Shown one piece after another: positions 13,046 to 25,816 of a stretch of DNA of 64,000 nucleotides (the stretch's first letter is position 1; each line of letters starts with the position of its first letter). This stretch comes from Salticus scenicus (taxonomy: Eukaryota; Arthropoda; Arachnida; Araneae; Salticidae), in the NCBI GenBank assembly GCA_963930645.1, contig OZ005649.1:83835126-83899125 (forward strand), written 5' to 3'. The position numbers were made by a program, and so were the translations under genes. The notes under the pieces were generated by a model. It was not told the DNA's origin. It saw only the letters and a program-made list of their open reading frames with translations, and made no database searches.

Positions 13046-14305
13046 TTTCTTTTGTTAATTGATTTTAAAATTTTTGTTCCTTCTTTGCTCGTCATATAAT
13101 AATACTACTACCAAATTTTAGAAAAGATGTTTCGGAGAAATTCATATACAAAAGAGATTTTAAAAATTTTAATAGAGGCGAGAACACATTTCTGCTTTGG
13201 TGATTCCTCACACGTGTACAGTTATTTTCCAACTGATAATTTTTCCGAACTTTTATTTTTTGTCCTAAAACAGTCGTTTAAAGTTTCTGCACTTAATAGG
13301 GATTACTTACGAAGTTAGAAGCTATTTATTTATTAATAATTTATTATTCGAATTTAATTAGTTTATATGAGACGTATCGCTAACAGCACACTTATTCATA
13401 GTACTTCCTGAGGATGACCCTTAGATGTACTTTTATCCATAGGATGACCGAAAGATGTCCTGTGGATGAGATGTGCTGTTAGGGTTATAGGTGTTTTAAA
13501 CCAAGTATTTATGGTAATTTAAATTAAAAAAATTTTCTTTTCACATATTTATGATCAACTATGTATCTAAAAGCTATATTTGAAACTATACTATCAATTT
13601 TCAAAATAAAATGTCTATTGAAATTTACCCCTTTATGGGGCATAGGAATATATAATATCTCATTTAATTTTAATACTCAACTTCAAAAACTCATATTAGA
13701 TTTTTTTTTCAAACATTTAATTTTATAATGTAGAATAAAACTTTATTTATTTATTTATTTTTAAGACTTGTTTGTAAATTGTGATGGTAGTTTATTTAAA
13801 ATGATCAAAATTTCCTTGCTCGTGAAAGGGTTAAAAGTATCTTTGACATTAATTTTGTAAATTCGCTTTCTTAACTAATGAGATTTTGAAGATCCGTCGA
13901 GATATAAATGGTTAAGATGGTTTAAAAATATAGTACACTACAAATTTTTGAAATTTAAAATCATCATAGTATGAATTTCATACGATATTTTGCTTTTTTA
14001 GGTTGAGAAATATTGTATATAAAATTTTATTTTTTATTTATTCAAGAATATTAATATGCAAATAATAATTGCTCTAAATAATGACGTAAGACTTTCTTAA
14101 ATTAAAGATTTAAGGAAAAAATTAATTTAAGTATTTATTTACCTCCCCCCCCCCACACACACTTCAGCCATGTCACAATACTCTCGCTAAAACAAAAGAA
14201 CCGACCTCGAAGTCTGGAATCTGAACACTGTAGTTGAACGCCACACCGTTCGTCAAAGTGGCATAAAGGTTTATGGTGTTATCACACTAATTAGCAGGTC
14301 ACTCC
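13046..14305. other. AT-rich gene-free stretch
   Basis: No gene or transposon ends recognised. It contains a TTTATTTA microsatellite near 13742-13760 and a C-run/ACAC tract near 14144-14162. Confidence 0.55.
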
Positions 14306-14319
14306 ATGTATGCTTGGGA

Positions 14320-14479
14320 TGGATGGTTGGGTTTTACGTTGCACTAGTGCTACGCAGATGGGCAATTGGCGACGGTCTGGGACACATCCCTAGTGGTGGT
14401 CCGGAGACATGCCATCACAATTTTGATCCTCCACGGAAGGGATGGCTCCCCCGCTTCGGTGACCCCCAGACGTATAAAT
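14320..14479 (-). mobile_element. 5'-truncated tRNA-derived SINE
   Basis: 160 bp match the 3' half of the SINE at 57729-58044 in the same orientation; shared blocks include GGGTTTTACGT-GCACTA and CATCACAATTTTGATCCTCC. It is flanked by a 14-bp direct repeat ATGTATGCTTGGGA (14306-14319 and 14480-14493), a clear target-site duplication. The tRNA-like head is absent, so reverse transcription stopped early, as is common for LINE-mobilised SINEs. The 84-103-aa frames here lie inside the SINE and its flank and are not genes. Confidence 0.85.
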
Positions 14480-14493
14480 ATGTATGCTTGGGA

Positions 14494-14910
14494 AGTACAC
14501 TCACTGCACGACAAAATGTTGCTTGGGTGCTGCAGCTGGTTATGCTGCCATATGTTCAACAGTTGTAAAATTGTTTTTTCCAACAAAAGAAAGCAGGACC
14601 GTACATCAAAGGCAGACAAGCCTTTCAGCATAATTAGTTATTTCCCTGACCTTCAAAGTTTCCTAGTTTCTAATTAATTGAGGACCTGTAGGATTTGATT
14701 GGCCGTCATTTGTCTGCTCTGCTCCAGCCTCGATAGGAGGGCGAACTGTGGAGATCGGTCGTAAACATTTATGCTTCCATTCCTTAGTTCACTATCTGCA
14801 CACTACTGCCATATGTACCTCGTAGGGTTACTGCTTGTGTCGCCGCCACAGGGAGTCCCCCTTTGTACTGAAGAACCCCGCATTATGATGTTGTACCTTA
14901 AATATCTTTT
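14494..14910. other. Unassigned gene-free stretch of higher complexity
   Basis: It is GC-richer than its surroundings (for example around 14700-14880), but no frame or repeat boundary was recognised. It may be old transposon debris. Confidence 0.4.
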
Positions 14911-17585
14911 AGGTAGGGTTCTTTAGGAATCGAGCTATTAATATTATTTCGTTTATCTAGTATATATATATATATATCAATCTATCAATCAATCTAAATA
15001 TAATGAAATTATTGTTATCACGATAACTCCCGAAATAATACCCCAAATCGAACAAATGTGGACAGCGAACTTATCTTATAAATATCTTGGATGAGTTCAT
15101 TAGCCAAGCTGTTCCGCCGTTTTGTTTTTAACTGGAGGCCACTTGAAAATTTCGAATCCACATTGAAAAGCGTATTTAAAGCCGCATTTGCTTGAATTTT
15201 GATGTAAATATAGACCCCACAAGGGTCTCAACCAAGTTTATTAATGAACTTCATCCACCATTTTTAACAAAGTGGTGGTTATCTTAAGTTAAGCGGGTCC
15301 ACTTGAAACCAGGCAACCACATGAAAATTTAAAATCACAATAACTTCCGAAATAATACTCTAAATCATGCCAAATTTGGACAGTCAACTTAAAAATATCT
15401 TGGATGAGTTTGTTAACCAAGTTGCTCCGCCATTTTTTTTTCAAGTGGATTCCACTTGAAAATTTCAAATTCACATTGTAAAAAGCGTATTGCGAATTTG
15501 TTTCAATTTTGACGCATACATAGACCATATAAGGGTCTCAACCAAGTTTATTGATGAACTTTATTTGCCATTTTTAACAAAGTGGCGGATATCTTAAAGT
15601 AAGCGGGGCCACTTGAAATCAGGCTACCACTTGAAAATTTAAAATCACGATAACTTACGAAATAATGCTCCGAATTGAACCAAATTTGGACAGTAAACTT
15701 ATCTTATAAATATCTTAGATGAATTAGCTAACCAAGTCGCTCCGCAATTTTGTTTTCAAGTGGAGGTCACTTGAAAATTTCAAATTCACATTGCAAAACG
15801 CGTATTCCGAATTTGTTTAAATTTTTATGTATACATATAACATATAAGTGTCTCACCAAGTTTATTAATGAACTTTATCCGCCATTTTTTACAAAGTGCT
15901 GGATATCTTATACTAACCGGGGCCCCTTGAAATCAGGCTACCACTTGAAAATTTAAAATCGCGATAAGTTCCGAAATAATACTCCAAATCGAACCAAATT
16001 TGGAGAGTGAGCTTATCTTATAAATATCTTGGATGAGGGTGTTAACCAAAGTGCTTCGTCATTTTGCTTTCAAGTGGAGGCCACTTGAAAATTCACACTG
16101 TAAAAAGCATATTTAAGACCGGATTTGCTTGAATCTTGATGTATACATAGACTATATAAGGGTCACAACTTATGAATGAACTTTATCCGCCATTTTTAAC
16201 AGTGTGCGGATGTTATAAACAAAGCGAGACAACTTGCAACTACGCTACCACTTGAAAATTTATAAACATGAAAACTTTTTATAATTCTGATTCAATTTAA
16301 ACCAAAGTTAAACAGTTACATTATCTTGGAGGAGTTCACTGGGTAACTTGGTTCGACATACTATTTCCAAGTTGCAGCCACTTGAAAATGTACTACCACG
16401 ATACCTTTTAAAATACTAAACCGATTAAAACCAAAGTTGGATAGTGAACTTAAGGTTCAAATATATTGGATAAGTTCGTTTGGTAGCTTAATCCGCAATT
16501 TTATTTCCAAGTGGCTGCCACTTGAAAATTTTTCATTATGATAACTATTGTAATACTGAATCAATTCGCATCAAATTTGGGCAGTGTATTTATCATTCAA
16601 ATATCTCGGATAAGTTCGCTGGGCATCTCATTTTGCTTTTTTATTTTGAAGTGGTGGCCACTTTAAATAACGGTGCCACTTGAAAATTTACTATCACGAT
16701 AATTTTTGAAATACTAAATTAGTTTGAACTAAATTTGGACAGTGAACTTATCATAGAAATATCTTGGATGATTTCTCTGGGCAAGTTGTTTCGCTGCTTT
16801 GTTATCAAGTTGCAGCCATTTAGACTGCCACTTGAAAATTTGCTATAACAATAACTTTTGAAATACTGCAATGATTCGGACAGTGAACTTATGCTTCAAA
16901 TATATTAGATAAGTTTGCTGGGAAACTTGCTCCTTTATATTGTTTCCAAGAGGCGGCCATTTGAAAATTTGTCACCACGATAACTTTTGTAATATTTAAT
17001 CAATTCAAACCAAAGTTGGAAAATGGATTTATCATTCAAATATCAATGATTTCGGTAGGTAATTTTCTTCGCTATTTTTTTTTTTCAAGTTGCGTCCACT
17101 TTAACGCTGCCACTTGAGAGTTTGGTATCGTGATAATTTTTGAAATATTGAATTTCTTCGAACCAGATTTGGACAGTGGACTTATCTTACAAATATCTTG
17201 GATTAGTTCACTGAGCAAATTGCTCCATTATTTTGATCAAAGTGGCGGCCGCTTAATTTTTCAACACGATAACTTTTGAGATTCTGAATTAATTCGAACA
17301 AAATTTGTACAGCATACATATCTCACAAGTGCATTTGAGATATTTGTTTGCCAACTTGGCCTGCCATTTTATTTCAAAGTGTCGGCAACTTGAAAATTTT
17401 AAGTTCACACAAAAAGGTATTTATGAACCGATTTCCTTAAAACTCCATATGTACATAGCCAACATCAATATATCTACCAAGTCCATTAATAATTTGTAGC
17501 CGCCATTTTGGATCCAAAATTCCAACTACTTGTTTAGGAAAAAGAAATCAACCTACCCTTCCGAATGAGCCAGAAGGACTTGTTT
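14911..17585 (+). mobile_element. Helentron/HINE-like element with internal tandem repeats (copy 1)
   Basis: The start (AGGTAGGGTTCTTTAGG) and end (AATCAACCTACCCTTCC plus a hairpin CCTTCCG...AGAAGG) correspond to the ends of the second copy at 60233. Inside, about four ~305-bp units are followed by about eight shorter ~150-bp units. Each has a CACTTGAAAATTT block, a (T/A)ACGATAACTT block and a palindrome AAGTGG-n-CCACTT. Subterminal inverted repeats, internal tandem repeats and a 3' stem-loop resemble the Helentron-associated (HINE/DINE-like) architecture. That class assignment is inference; the paired copies are seen directly. No protein is encoded. Confidence 0.6.
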
Positions 17586-19263
17586 GAAAATAGAATCACT
17601 TATTTGGATAAGCATTAGTTGTTTGTGTATAAATTTTTTTCACATTTTTCCCACTCATTATGGTGTTGTATTTTCTAAGTCGGATAGTGTATCTCAAAGT
17701 GCAATTGCACATAAATTTTCAGGATATGCTGTGCAGAAGTTCCTGATACACAATTTTCACAAAACTTTTATCGAACACATATATACACACATATATACAC
17801 AGACAGACATTTTCAAAAAATATCCAAATTGTCTTCTGGACTTCTAAAAACGGGTAAGTTCTTCGAAAACAGAAGTCGAAAATATTTACGAATCCAATAC
17901 TTTCTTTTATGTAATGTAGAAGAAAATAATAAATGAGCCTCTCTCACTTGTTCTTTACAGGAATCTTTTTGTGAAGTCCATTTCAAATGTATCGAGAAGA
18001 ACTGGGATTTTATTTTTATAAAGGTTTGTTCTATTTATCAGTATTTTTCTCTTTCCGAATTTTTAAATTTAGAGTTTTATAGGTTCTTTCTTCCAATTCC
18101 GTTACTTTTCTTTTCACTATGTAGGTCTTTTGTTGGAAAGCTTTTTTTACTCAATAGAATTGTATTTTCATTTATAGTTTAAAACTCTGAAAAGTTTTAT
18201 AGTAAAATTTTGTAAGTTATTTTTTAACGATACGTTATTAAGAAATTCCATTCGACAAAATACTGATGAAATTCTCTAAACCTGAAGTTTAATTTTAGAA
18301 TAAGATTAGAAAGAAATAATAATTTTAGAAAGAAATCTATCGTGTCACCTCATTCATCAATGGAAAAAATCCTAATATTACTTAAATGACAGATTTCTTC
18401 CCTAAATGTCTCAAAGCTATTCAAGAGTTATTTAATGATGTGAATGCTCTCAATCATTCGTCTGAAAATGGCTTTAAAGATGTTACATCGATTTAGCTAT
18501 CGTTGTTAAGACCACTTTATTATATTGACGAGGAAATATAATATCTCCTTTTATGATTAATATGTCTAATTTAGGACGATAATAATTTTATTTTAAAGGC
18601 ATGCATTTCAATAGATGCAATGTATTATTTATTCAATATTTGAAATTTAAAGTATTTGTTAATAATTTGTAAAGTGTAATAAGAAAGAAGTGAATTATCA
18701 ATGAAGTAACTTGTATCTTTTAATTAACATATTTTTTAATCACAGGAGATTAAATTGTCAATATACACAAAATAGATAAGTAGATTAAAGATTACCATTA
18801 TTTAAAATTAATTTGTTAGATTCAAAATATCGATATTAATGAATATAGCTAGAAGAAATACTTAATTTTATAAATGATTCTGATAAATTGCAATTTATTA
18901 CAAATTTAAAGAAAAATAGGTTCAATTAGGTATTCAAATTAATAACTCATAACATTTAAAAATAATTATTTTGCCTTCCACGAAAAAAAAAAAAAAAAAA
19001 AAAAAAAAAAGAAAATGCGATTTTTGCAAAGTTAACTGAAATTATTGATTTAGTGCTACTTTTACTACACCACTTTGGTGAAAATACTAAAATGACACTA
19101 CTAAAATAGTGAAATTTAGCGCACTAAATTTCTAAAATTTTTCTTAGAGTTAAATTAGAACCATTTTTTTTTCTAATTTAGCAATTCGTTAATTTAGTAA
19201 TTCCTTTTTTTTAAATTTAAATAATCTTCTTTGTTTTAAAATAAATTCATTGACTATTGTTAA

Positions 19264-19309
<46 letters not shown>

Positions 19310-19981
19310 TAAATTATTTATTTACATTCTGTAGAAGCAACATTTAAAAATGTATTTCACTGGCTCTTTTCAAATTCAGTTACAATAATAATAATAGTAA
19401 ATTCTACACAAAAATATTCTTTAAAAATTTTTAAATCACACACACACACACATAAATAAAAAAATAAAAAAATCAAATATTAATTTAGGGCTATAAACAT
19501 TTTTCAATTCCCATTTCTGTATAATATTAAAATGATTTTATAAATACATTTTAAATTTCATTTCACTGGCTTTTTTCAAATTTAGATGCAAATATTTTTC
19601 TCGCACAAACGTTTCTTTAACATCAAATTTTAAATCTAAAGGAAAATAATCACATAGCAATTCACTGTTATAAGGATTTGATGATTCACATTTGTGTATA
19701 ATCTTAAGCTAATATTTGAAATACTTAAAGTTAATTTCCTCACATAAAATATTAAAAAAATATTCTAAAAATTATTTGACATATTTTAATGAATTAATTC
19801 ACACATATATATTAATTAATTCTACTTATACATAAATGGTTGAAAATATGTATAAATGCCTGAATTTCTATTATTGTAAAAGTTAAATTAAACATTTCTT
19901 AAGAATATTTTATTGTTATATAAAATAATTCAGTTTTTTATATTTGTTTATCTCATTACGTTGGTCAATTTATGTATACAG
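17586..19981. other. AT-rich gene-free stretch
   Basis: Only simple sequence was seen: a poly-A run at 18984-19012, a poly-T run near 19270-19306 and a short (CA)n near 19439. The 87-aa frame at 17584 has no recognisable domain. Confidence 0.55.
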
Positions 19982-19985
19982 TTAA

Positions 19986-20295
19986 AGAGCCGTTTCACTG
20001 GCCGTCACCGGAAACTGAAGCCAATGTTATTCTATGGAAAATTTTGTTTACTTATAACTCAATAACTAACACATGTTTTTAAATTCTGTTTTCAGATTCA
20101 GAAAATTACCAATTGTAAAATTGACGGACGTTTTTTAAAATGCATTTTTTTAAATTTTAAATGTTTTATTTTGAAGTTGTAAAATACGAATTTTCAATAT
20201 GTAAAATTTTTCAATTTACAGTTTCAAAATAAAATAATAAAAATTTAAAAAGTCCGTTAAAAATAATAATAATAAAAATAAATAAATAAATAAAA

Positions 20296-20338
<43 letters not shown>

Positions 20339-20474
20339 AGTGTAATAGTTGTGAATTTTCTGAATATAAAAACAGAATTGAAAATATATATTAGTTAATG
20401 AGTTTTAAGTAAACAAAATTTCCCATAGAATATCATTGGCTTGGACTTCTGGCGATGGTAAGTGAAGAGGGCCC
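19986..20474. mobile_element. TTAA-flanked MITE with long inverted arms
   Basis: TTAA occurs at 19982-19985 and 20475-20478. The ~85-bp arms are inverted copies: the left carries AAGCCAATGTTATTCTATGG and the reverse complement of the right AAGCCAATGATATTCTATGG. A (TA)n tract lies in the middle. TTAA targets are typical of piggyBac-type elements, so this is probably a piggyBac-like MITE. No transposase is present. Confidence 0.75.
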
Positions 20475-20478
20475 TTAA

Positions 20479-21127
20479 ATGAATTTTACTCAGTATTATT
20501 TCGCCTATATAATCCTTGCTGAAAAAGACAATATAAAAAAAATATTTTGAACAATATTGTTCAGTAATAAACTACAAAGAATTGCGTCAGTACGATGAAG
20601 AAGTACAGGTATAAGTTAGCACAAAGTTGTAGAATATATTTCATTTTTGCTTGCTTAAAATGATAAAATATATTAAAAAAAAAAAAAAAAAAAAACATTC
20701 AGTGGACCGAGGCTCGATTTTCGTTCAGGTCACTTTTTGTTCTTGTTAAAATACTATCTGCATTTCAGAAAAAAAAAAAAAAAAAAAACATAACGTTTAA
20801 TTTTTTTTTTGCATTTATAAGTTATCTAAAGATTTTACTTGACTTATTTCAGATTGTGATAAGTACTTAAAAAATTTAATTAATTAATAAAATTAACACT
20901 TAAAAATTCTTTTTTTTTTTTTTTTAGAATTTCACAGTTAAGAAAGTAAATGTTGCAAAATTGATTCTAATATGGTATTTTTTTTTACGCTTTTTATACT
21001 GTATTTAATATCTTAAAATCATTCTTAAGAAAATATTATAAACAATTACAAAATGAAAATATTATACTCAACGTAAAATTTTTGAAATAAAATTAATCCT
21101 ATTATCCGATATACAATTTATATGTAT
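20479..21127. other. AT-rich gene-free stretch
   Basis: Several poly-A and poly-T runs (20676, 20769, 20910). No gene or bounded repeat recognised. Confidence 0.5.
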
Positions 21128-21712
21128 TTCTTTCTTTGAATTTATTTTGAACGACATTTCATCGATTGATTATATTTACATTATAAAAATGTAAAATAAA
21201 TTCATTTTAATATGACATTAAAAAATAAATTAATTAAATATTAAAATTTTATTGAAATAGAAAACATGAGGTAAAAAAATTGTTGTCGAAAGTTGAAATA
21301 TTGGACATCACACTTTAAAAGAAAAAAAAAAATAATTTCTCAAGTCGCATTAAGAAAAGGCAATAACGAAGAAATATAGGAAAAAAATTCTGAATGGTAC
21401 ATCGTGAAATAGCACTTTGAAATCTTACTTTGAATATATTTTAAACGACATTTCATCAACTGATTATATCTACATTATAAAGTTGTAAAATAAATTCATT
21501 TTAATATGGCACAAATAAATAAATAAATTAAATATTAAAATTTTATTGAAATAGAAAAAAGTGAGGTACAAAAATTGTAGTCAAAATTTAAATATTGGAC
21601 ACCATTTTTTTTTTTTTCTTTTTTAATTTCATTTCTCAAGTCGCAATAGGAAAAGACAATAACAAAGAAATATATAAAAAAAAAATCTAATTGGTACATC
21701 GTGAAATAGCTT
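21128..21712. repeat. ~295-bp tandem duplication
   Basis: Two head-to-tail copies (about 21128-21425 and 21426-21712) share blocks such as CGACATTTCATC, TAAATTCATTTTAATATG and TGGTACATCGTGAAATAGC. They differ by substitutions and homopolymer lengths, so the duplication is not recent. There are no open frames. Confidence 0.7.
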
Positions 21713-22423
21713 TTTACAAATTAAAAAAGAAGTTTTAACTTTTAACAGCTATTTTAAATTACATTTCCATCGAGAATCAATCACGCTATCCTTAAATTAA
21801 GCTCTGACGTTCTTATCAATAATGTCCTCATTGCATGTCCATCAAAATTGTTTCCTAATAGACCTTTCATATTTTTTTTTTGTTAATTTTTTTCATTTAA
21901 TAGATTGCTTCTTTTAATGATGGTTTTGAAATGACATTTTCTACATCGATAAAAGTTAAAAAATATTTTTTTAGAAAAAATAAAATAAAATTTCTTAGCC
22001 GCAAAATAACTATGAAAGAAAAGTTTTCATTTATAAAAATGTTTAGAATTTGCGATTTAAAGATATTAAAATTGAGAAAAGAATAACTTACATTTATCAA
22101 ATATAAGAATAATTTACAAAATAAGAATAATTTACATATATCTTATTTTATTTAGTATATTTTGTTTGCTTTAAGTAGTTAGTTTTATGTAAAGAAACAG
22201 TTTTCTTCAATTCCATATTATATCTATAAAATATTTTACTTTCTGATTTTTCTTTTTCTTTTTTTTTTTTAATACAAAATACTACACAACGTTTCTTTAA
22301 TATGCCAAAAACATTAAAAAAAAAAAAAAAAAAATTTAAAATAGCTGAAGGCGCTATAAGTGTATTTGGAAAACAAGAAATTTGATATGTGACCAATTAG
22401 ACTGCTCAGCTTGAAAATTGCCC
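21713..22423. other. AT-rich gene-free stretch
   Basis: Poly-T and poly-A tracts. The 67-aa and 82-aa minus-strand frames contain homopolymer-encoded residues and no domain. Confidence 0.5.
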
Positions 22424-22938
22424 CAACACCATTTTTGCAAATTCGTATGTAAAATGACCTACTGAATCCAAATGGGAAGCTCATTTTGCCCTATCACCCA
22501 CCATTTTTTAGGGACTGCCTCTTATTTCTATCACTTTTCGGTAATTTTATGGCTATAAATTTGATTTTTAGAGGGGTTGGGTGAGGGGAGGATTATTTTA
22601 ACTGTTAAATATCATTGGAAAATTCTAAAACATGAACATTTGCGGCAAGGGAAAAATTTAGGGGGGATGGATTTGCCTCTGAAATTATGTAACACATTTC
22701 TCATATTTTCTAAATCTATTATTAATGTTATTTATTAAACATTATATTTTTGTGTTTGATTGTTAAATTAATTCCTTTTCATTCTCCAAATCAAATTCAT
22801 GCCCATAAAATTACCGAGTAGAGAAAATTGAGGAATTGGGTGGTGTCCCGAGAAAACGGTGGGTGACTGGTCAAAATGGTAGTCATAGTCGGATTCAGGA
22901 GCTCACTTTACATAATAATCAGCAAGAATGGTATCATG
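22424..22938. mobile_element. Foldback/MITE-like element
   Basis: Arms of ~95 bp at 22424-22520 and 22840-22938 are imperfect inverted repeats. Shared blocks are CAACACCATT / GATACCATT, ATGTAAARTGA, CTGAATCC and the best-conserved CACCCACC. The centre (about 22530-22830) is unique and non-coding. I could not fix a target duplication, so the ends are approximate. Confidence 0.5.
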
Positions 22939-23213
22939 GCTCGAAAAAGTTTTTTTTTTGCAGTGCAGTGTTATTAATATTTGTTACAAAGTTCGTAAGG
23001 AGATGATTTTGCTAAAAACATAACATTTAATAATAGTACGAAAATGTTTCAATAAATATTTGAAAATTTATGAAATAACATTTTTGAACCATCATTTGAA
23101 CGATAACATGACTCAGTGTGAAAAAAGGATTAACAGTCATTCGTTCTTACCTTTCACGCGGAACATTTTCATTGATTCTGTACATCGTTCCAATTTTACA
23201 ACCATCTCAGATA

Positions 23214-23248
<35 letters not shown>

Positions 23249-24129
23249 ACGGAATTAAATATTGTGAAAGGCCGGGAGAACTATTCTATTTCCTATATGA
23301 AAGAATTTCCGTTTTTAAAAAGACAGTGACTCGAATTCTGAAACCGCTATTAGGGAAGTTAAATACTTTAATCGTTCGGGATAGCCGGGCATTATTTTGC
23401 ATAAACAACAAGGTATTCCTACGGTCTTTCAAAACATTTTTTTTTACAAAAAAATTATAATGAATGAAGAAATAGTGTAATCAAGTTATGTGGGAATAGT
23501 GGATAGATAAATGTTTAGAGAAAATGTGGTCCGATTTATGACCTAGAGCCTATGCAGGGGTAATTCATGGATATACTCGTATGACACTATAAAGAGCTCT
23601 GTTTTCCAAGAGCGCCAGTTTTGCTCGACTCTGATTCAAAAGGACTGTTTTAGAAACTTGGTACGAATGTCGAAGAAAAATAAATGCATTACCAAAGAAC
23701 GACATGTTTTCAACATAGATTTCTCTGGTGATTAGCAGCTGCAGTATTTCGTTTACTCATGTTTCTGGTGTATTCATGGTACCAGCATTCCTATAGTGAT
23801 CAATCTAGATCCTTTAATAAAACTATATTGCAACTGCGGCACACAGTAAGGTGAGCAGATATTTTCTCCATGGCCATTACCGACGCTTACTGTCTGTTCT
23901 ATGTCCTTAGACATTATTACATTGATTATTGATCTTTTCGATAACGAATAAGGAAACAGTATCTTAAAATTCTTGAAAAGTACAGGCTTTCAAAATTCTA
24001 AATAAATGACCGAATGGAGAATGGACATTATTATTATTATTTTGAAAATTTAATAGATCCGAAGCTATATTTATATTTACTTTTAAGTATCTAAGGTAAT
24101 TTTTTTTCCCTAGTAGAATGCAGATCATG

Positions 24130-24174
<45 letters not shown>

Positions 24175-24892
24175 CAGTAAATAAATAGATTTGAAATAGT
24201 TTTTACTTACTAAGTATAACATTTTTTTAGAAAATAAATTTTAGGATATTGATTAATGTTCTTTTTTGATTTATGATAATTTTTCTTTCATTAAAATTTG
24301 AAATGATAACATGTTTGCCATCAGATTAAAAAAAAATAATGGAAAAATATAAAAAGTAAAGTATGAAATTAATGCATTTCCGTTGAATCGATAATAGTTT
24401 TCATGGGAATGTTGTGTAAGTAATCTGATGTTTTTGAATTTTATAAAGATATAAAGAAAAACAATTTTGTTATATGTACACTTTATATGTATAAATTTTC
24501 CTAAAAGTTTTGTATGCATATATATATTAAAGAGAAAAAAATAATATAAGAGGCTAAATACCAAAAATTAATAAAATAAGTAGTATTAAAACTAAATTTA
24601 CATACTGAGTGCCCAAGAAAATGCATGAAATACAGTCGAGAGAAAAATTATTGAAGAGCTAGAAATAATTCTTATATCAAAGAATATTTCATAATACTGT
24701 TTAGTTAAGTAAGTATTTGTTGAGTATTATCTTAGTCTAATGCTGTTTATAAAAAAGTAAGTTGATGATAAATATTAGCGATTAAACTAAAAGGGGGACC
24801 TCGAAACGTATAGAAACATCAAAAACTCAAATTCAGATTTTTGACATGATTACAATACCTCACTGTAGTGTTCGGAAAGTAAAAAGAAAGGT

Positions 24893-24937
<45 letters not shown>

Positions 24938-25301
24938 ACCAAAAGTGACAAAATTACACGAAAAAAAATCAAACACCAAGGCATTTGAAAGGAAAAACAT
25001 TTACAATATTTTAAAAGTTACACATAGCAGTGATAATCTAATAAGATCTGATAAGAATCTGAGAATCTAAGAATCTAAGAATCTGATTTCACAGTGATAG
25101 GTGAATTACAAAACGCAACTTCAAGACTATAGCAATTGTTGCGTATTCTTTTAGTTATAACAATTCGAGAAAATAAAATATTCTCCAAAACTTTAATAGT
25201 AATCATGATAATCAATTTCTTAAACATATAATCTTAAAATCGAAATCTAACCTTTTTTTATAATGACTAATAATCGTTTATCACTAGTGTGTTTTAAAAT
25301 T
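22939..25301. other. AT-rich gene-free stretch
   Basis: It contains poly-A at 23217-23246 and 24897-24936 and a long (TA)n at about 24133-24172. The 89-, 97- and 74-aa frames are low complexity or homopolymer derived. 23370-23900 is more complex but shows no recognisable frame. Confidence 0.5.
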
Positions 25302-25306
25302 AAACC

Positions 25307-25552
25307 TGTAGGAACTTAACTACAAATAATTAATTTTCGACGGACCATCTTCGTTGTTTTAATATTTTTAATTTGTACGATCACATACATCAAGTATTTA
25401 CACTATATACAACGAAGAAATAATAGGTAGCACATAAAATAATAATTGTGGGCGTCAATAAATTTAAAGTTCTTTGCCCACGTCCATTGTACTTGGCTTC
25501 TCATAGCCTTCTGCCCGGTGATCCGCGACGGGGTGGCGCGCATGCGTCAACA
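25307..25552 (-). repeat. BEL 3' LTR
   Basis: On the minus strand it starts TGTTGACGCATGCGC and ends GTTCCTACA. The purine-rich stretch preceding it on that strand (complement of 25553-25562, GGGCGGGA) fits a polypurine tract. Confidence 0.9.
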
Positions 25553-25816
25553 TCCCGCCCGGCCTTGCTATGTTGTCATGCAAGAACTTACAATATTTTT
25601 TTTGCAAAACTTCAAATTTACAATTTCACATAACATGAATAGATAAAATAATAACAAATAAATGAATGTAACATAATATCAATATTTCGCACAACACATA
25701 GAATTAGAAAAAAGATTAACTGATTATAATAAACAGAAATTTTCATAATTAACTAACAAATTTAGAGTAATATATATAATACAGTAAATTAATATAATAA
25801 ATGTTCATATTCATTT

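Noticed and set aside
13380..13480. Short repeats of GGATGACC(C/G)-type sequence as a tandem array
   Set aside because: Only two or three imperfect occurrences, not enough to call a repeat.
14314..14677. Overlapping 84-, 93- and 103-aa frames on both strands
   Set aside because: They run through the SINE fragment and its flank. The full SINE copy shows this sequence is not protein-coding.
22148..25070. Several 66-97-aa frames with runs of Lys or Phe
   Set aside because: The residues are encoded by poly-A/poly-T tracts, and there is no domain or conserved counterpart.
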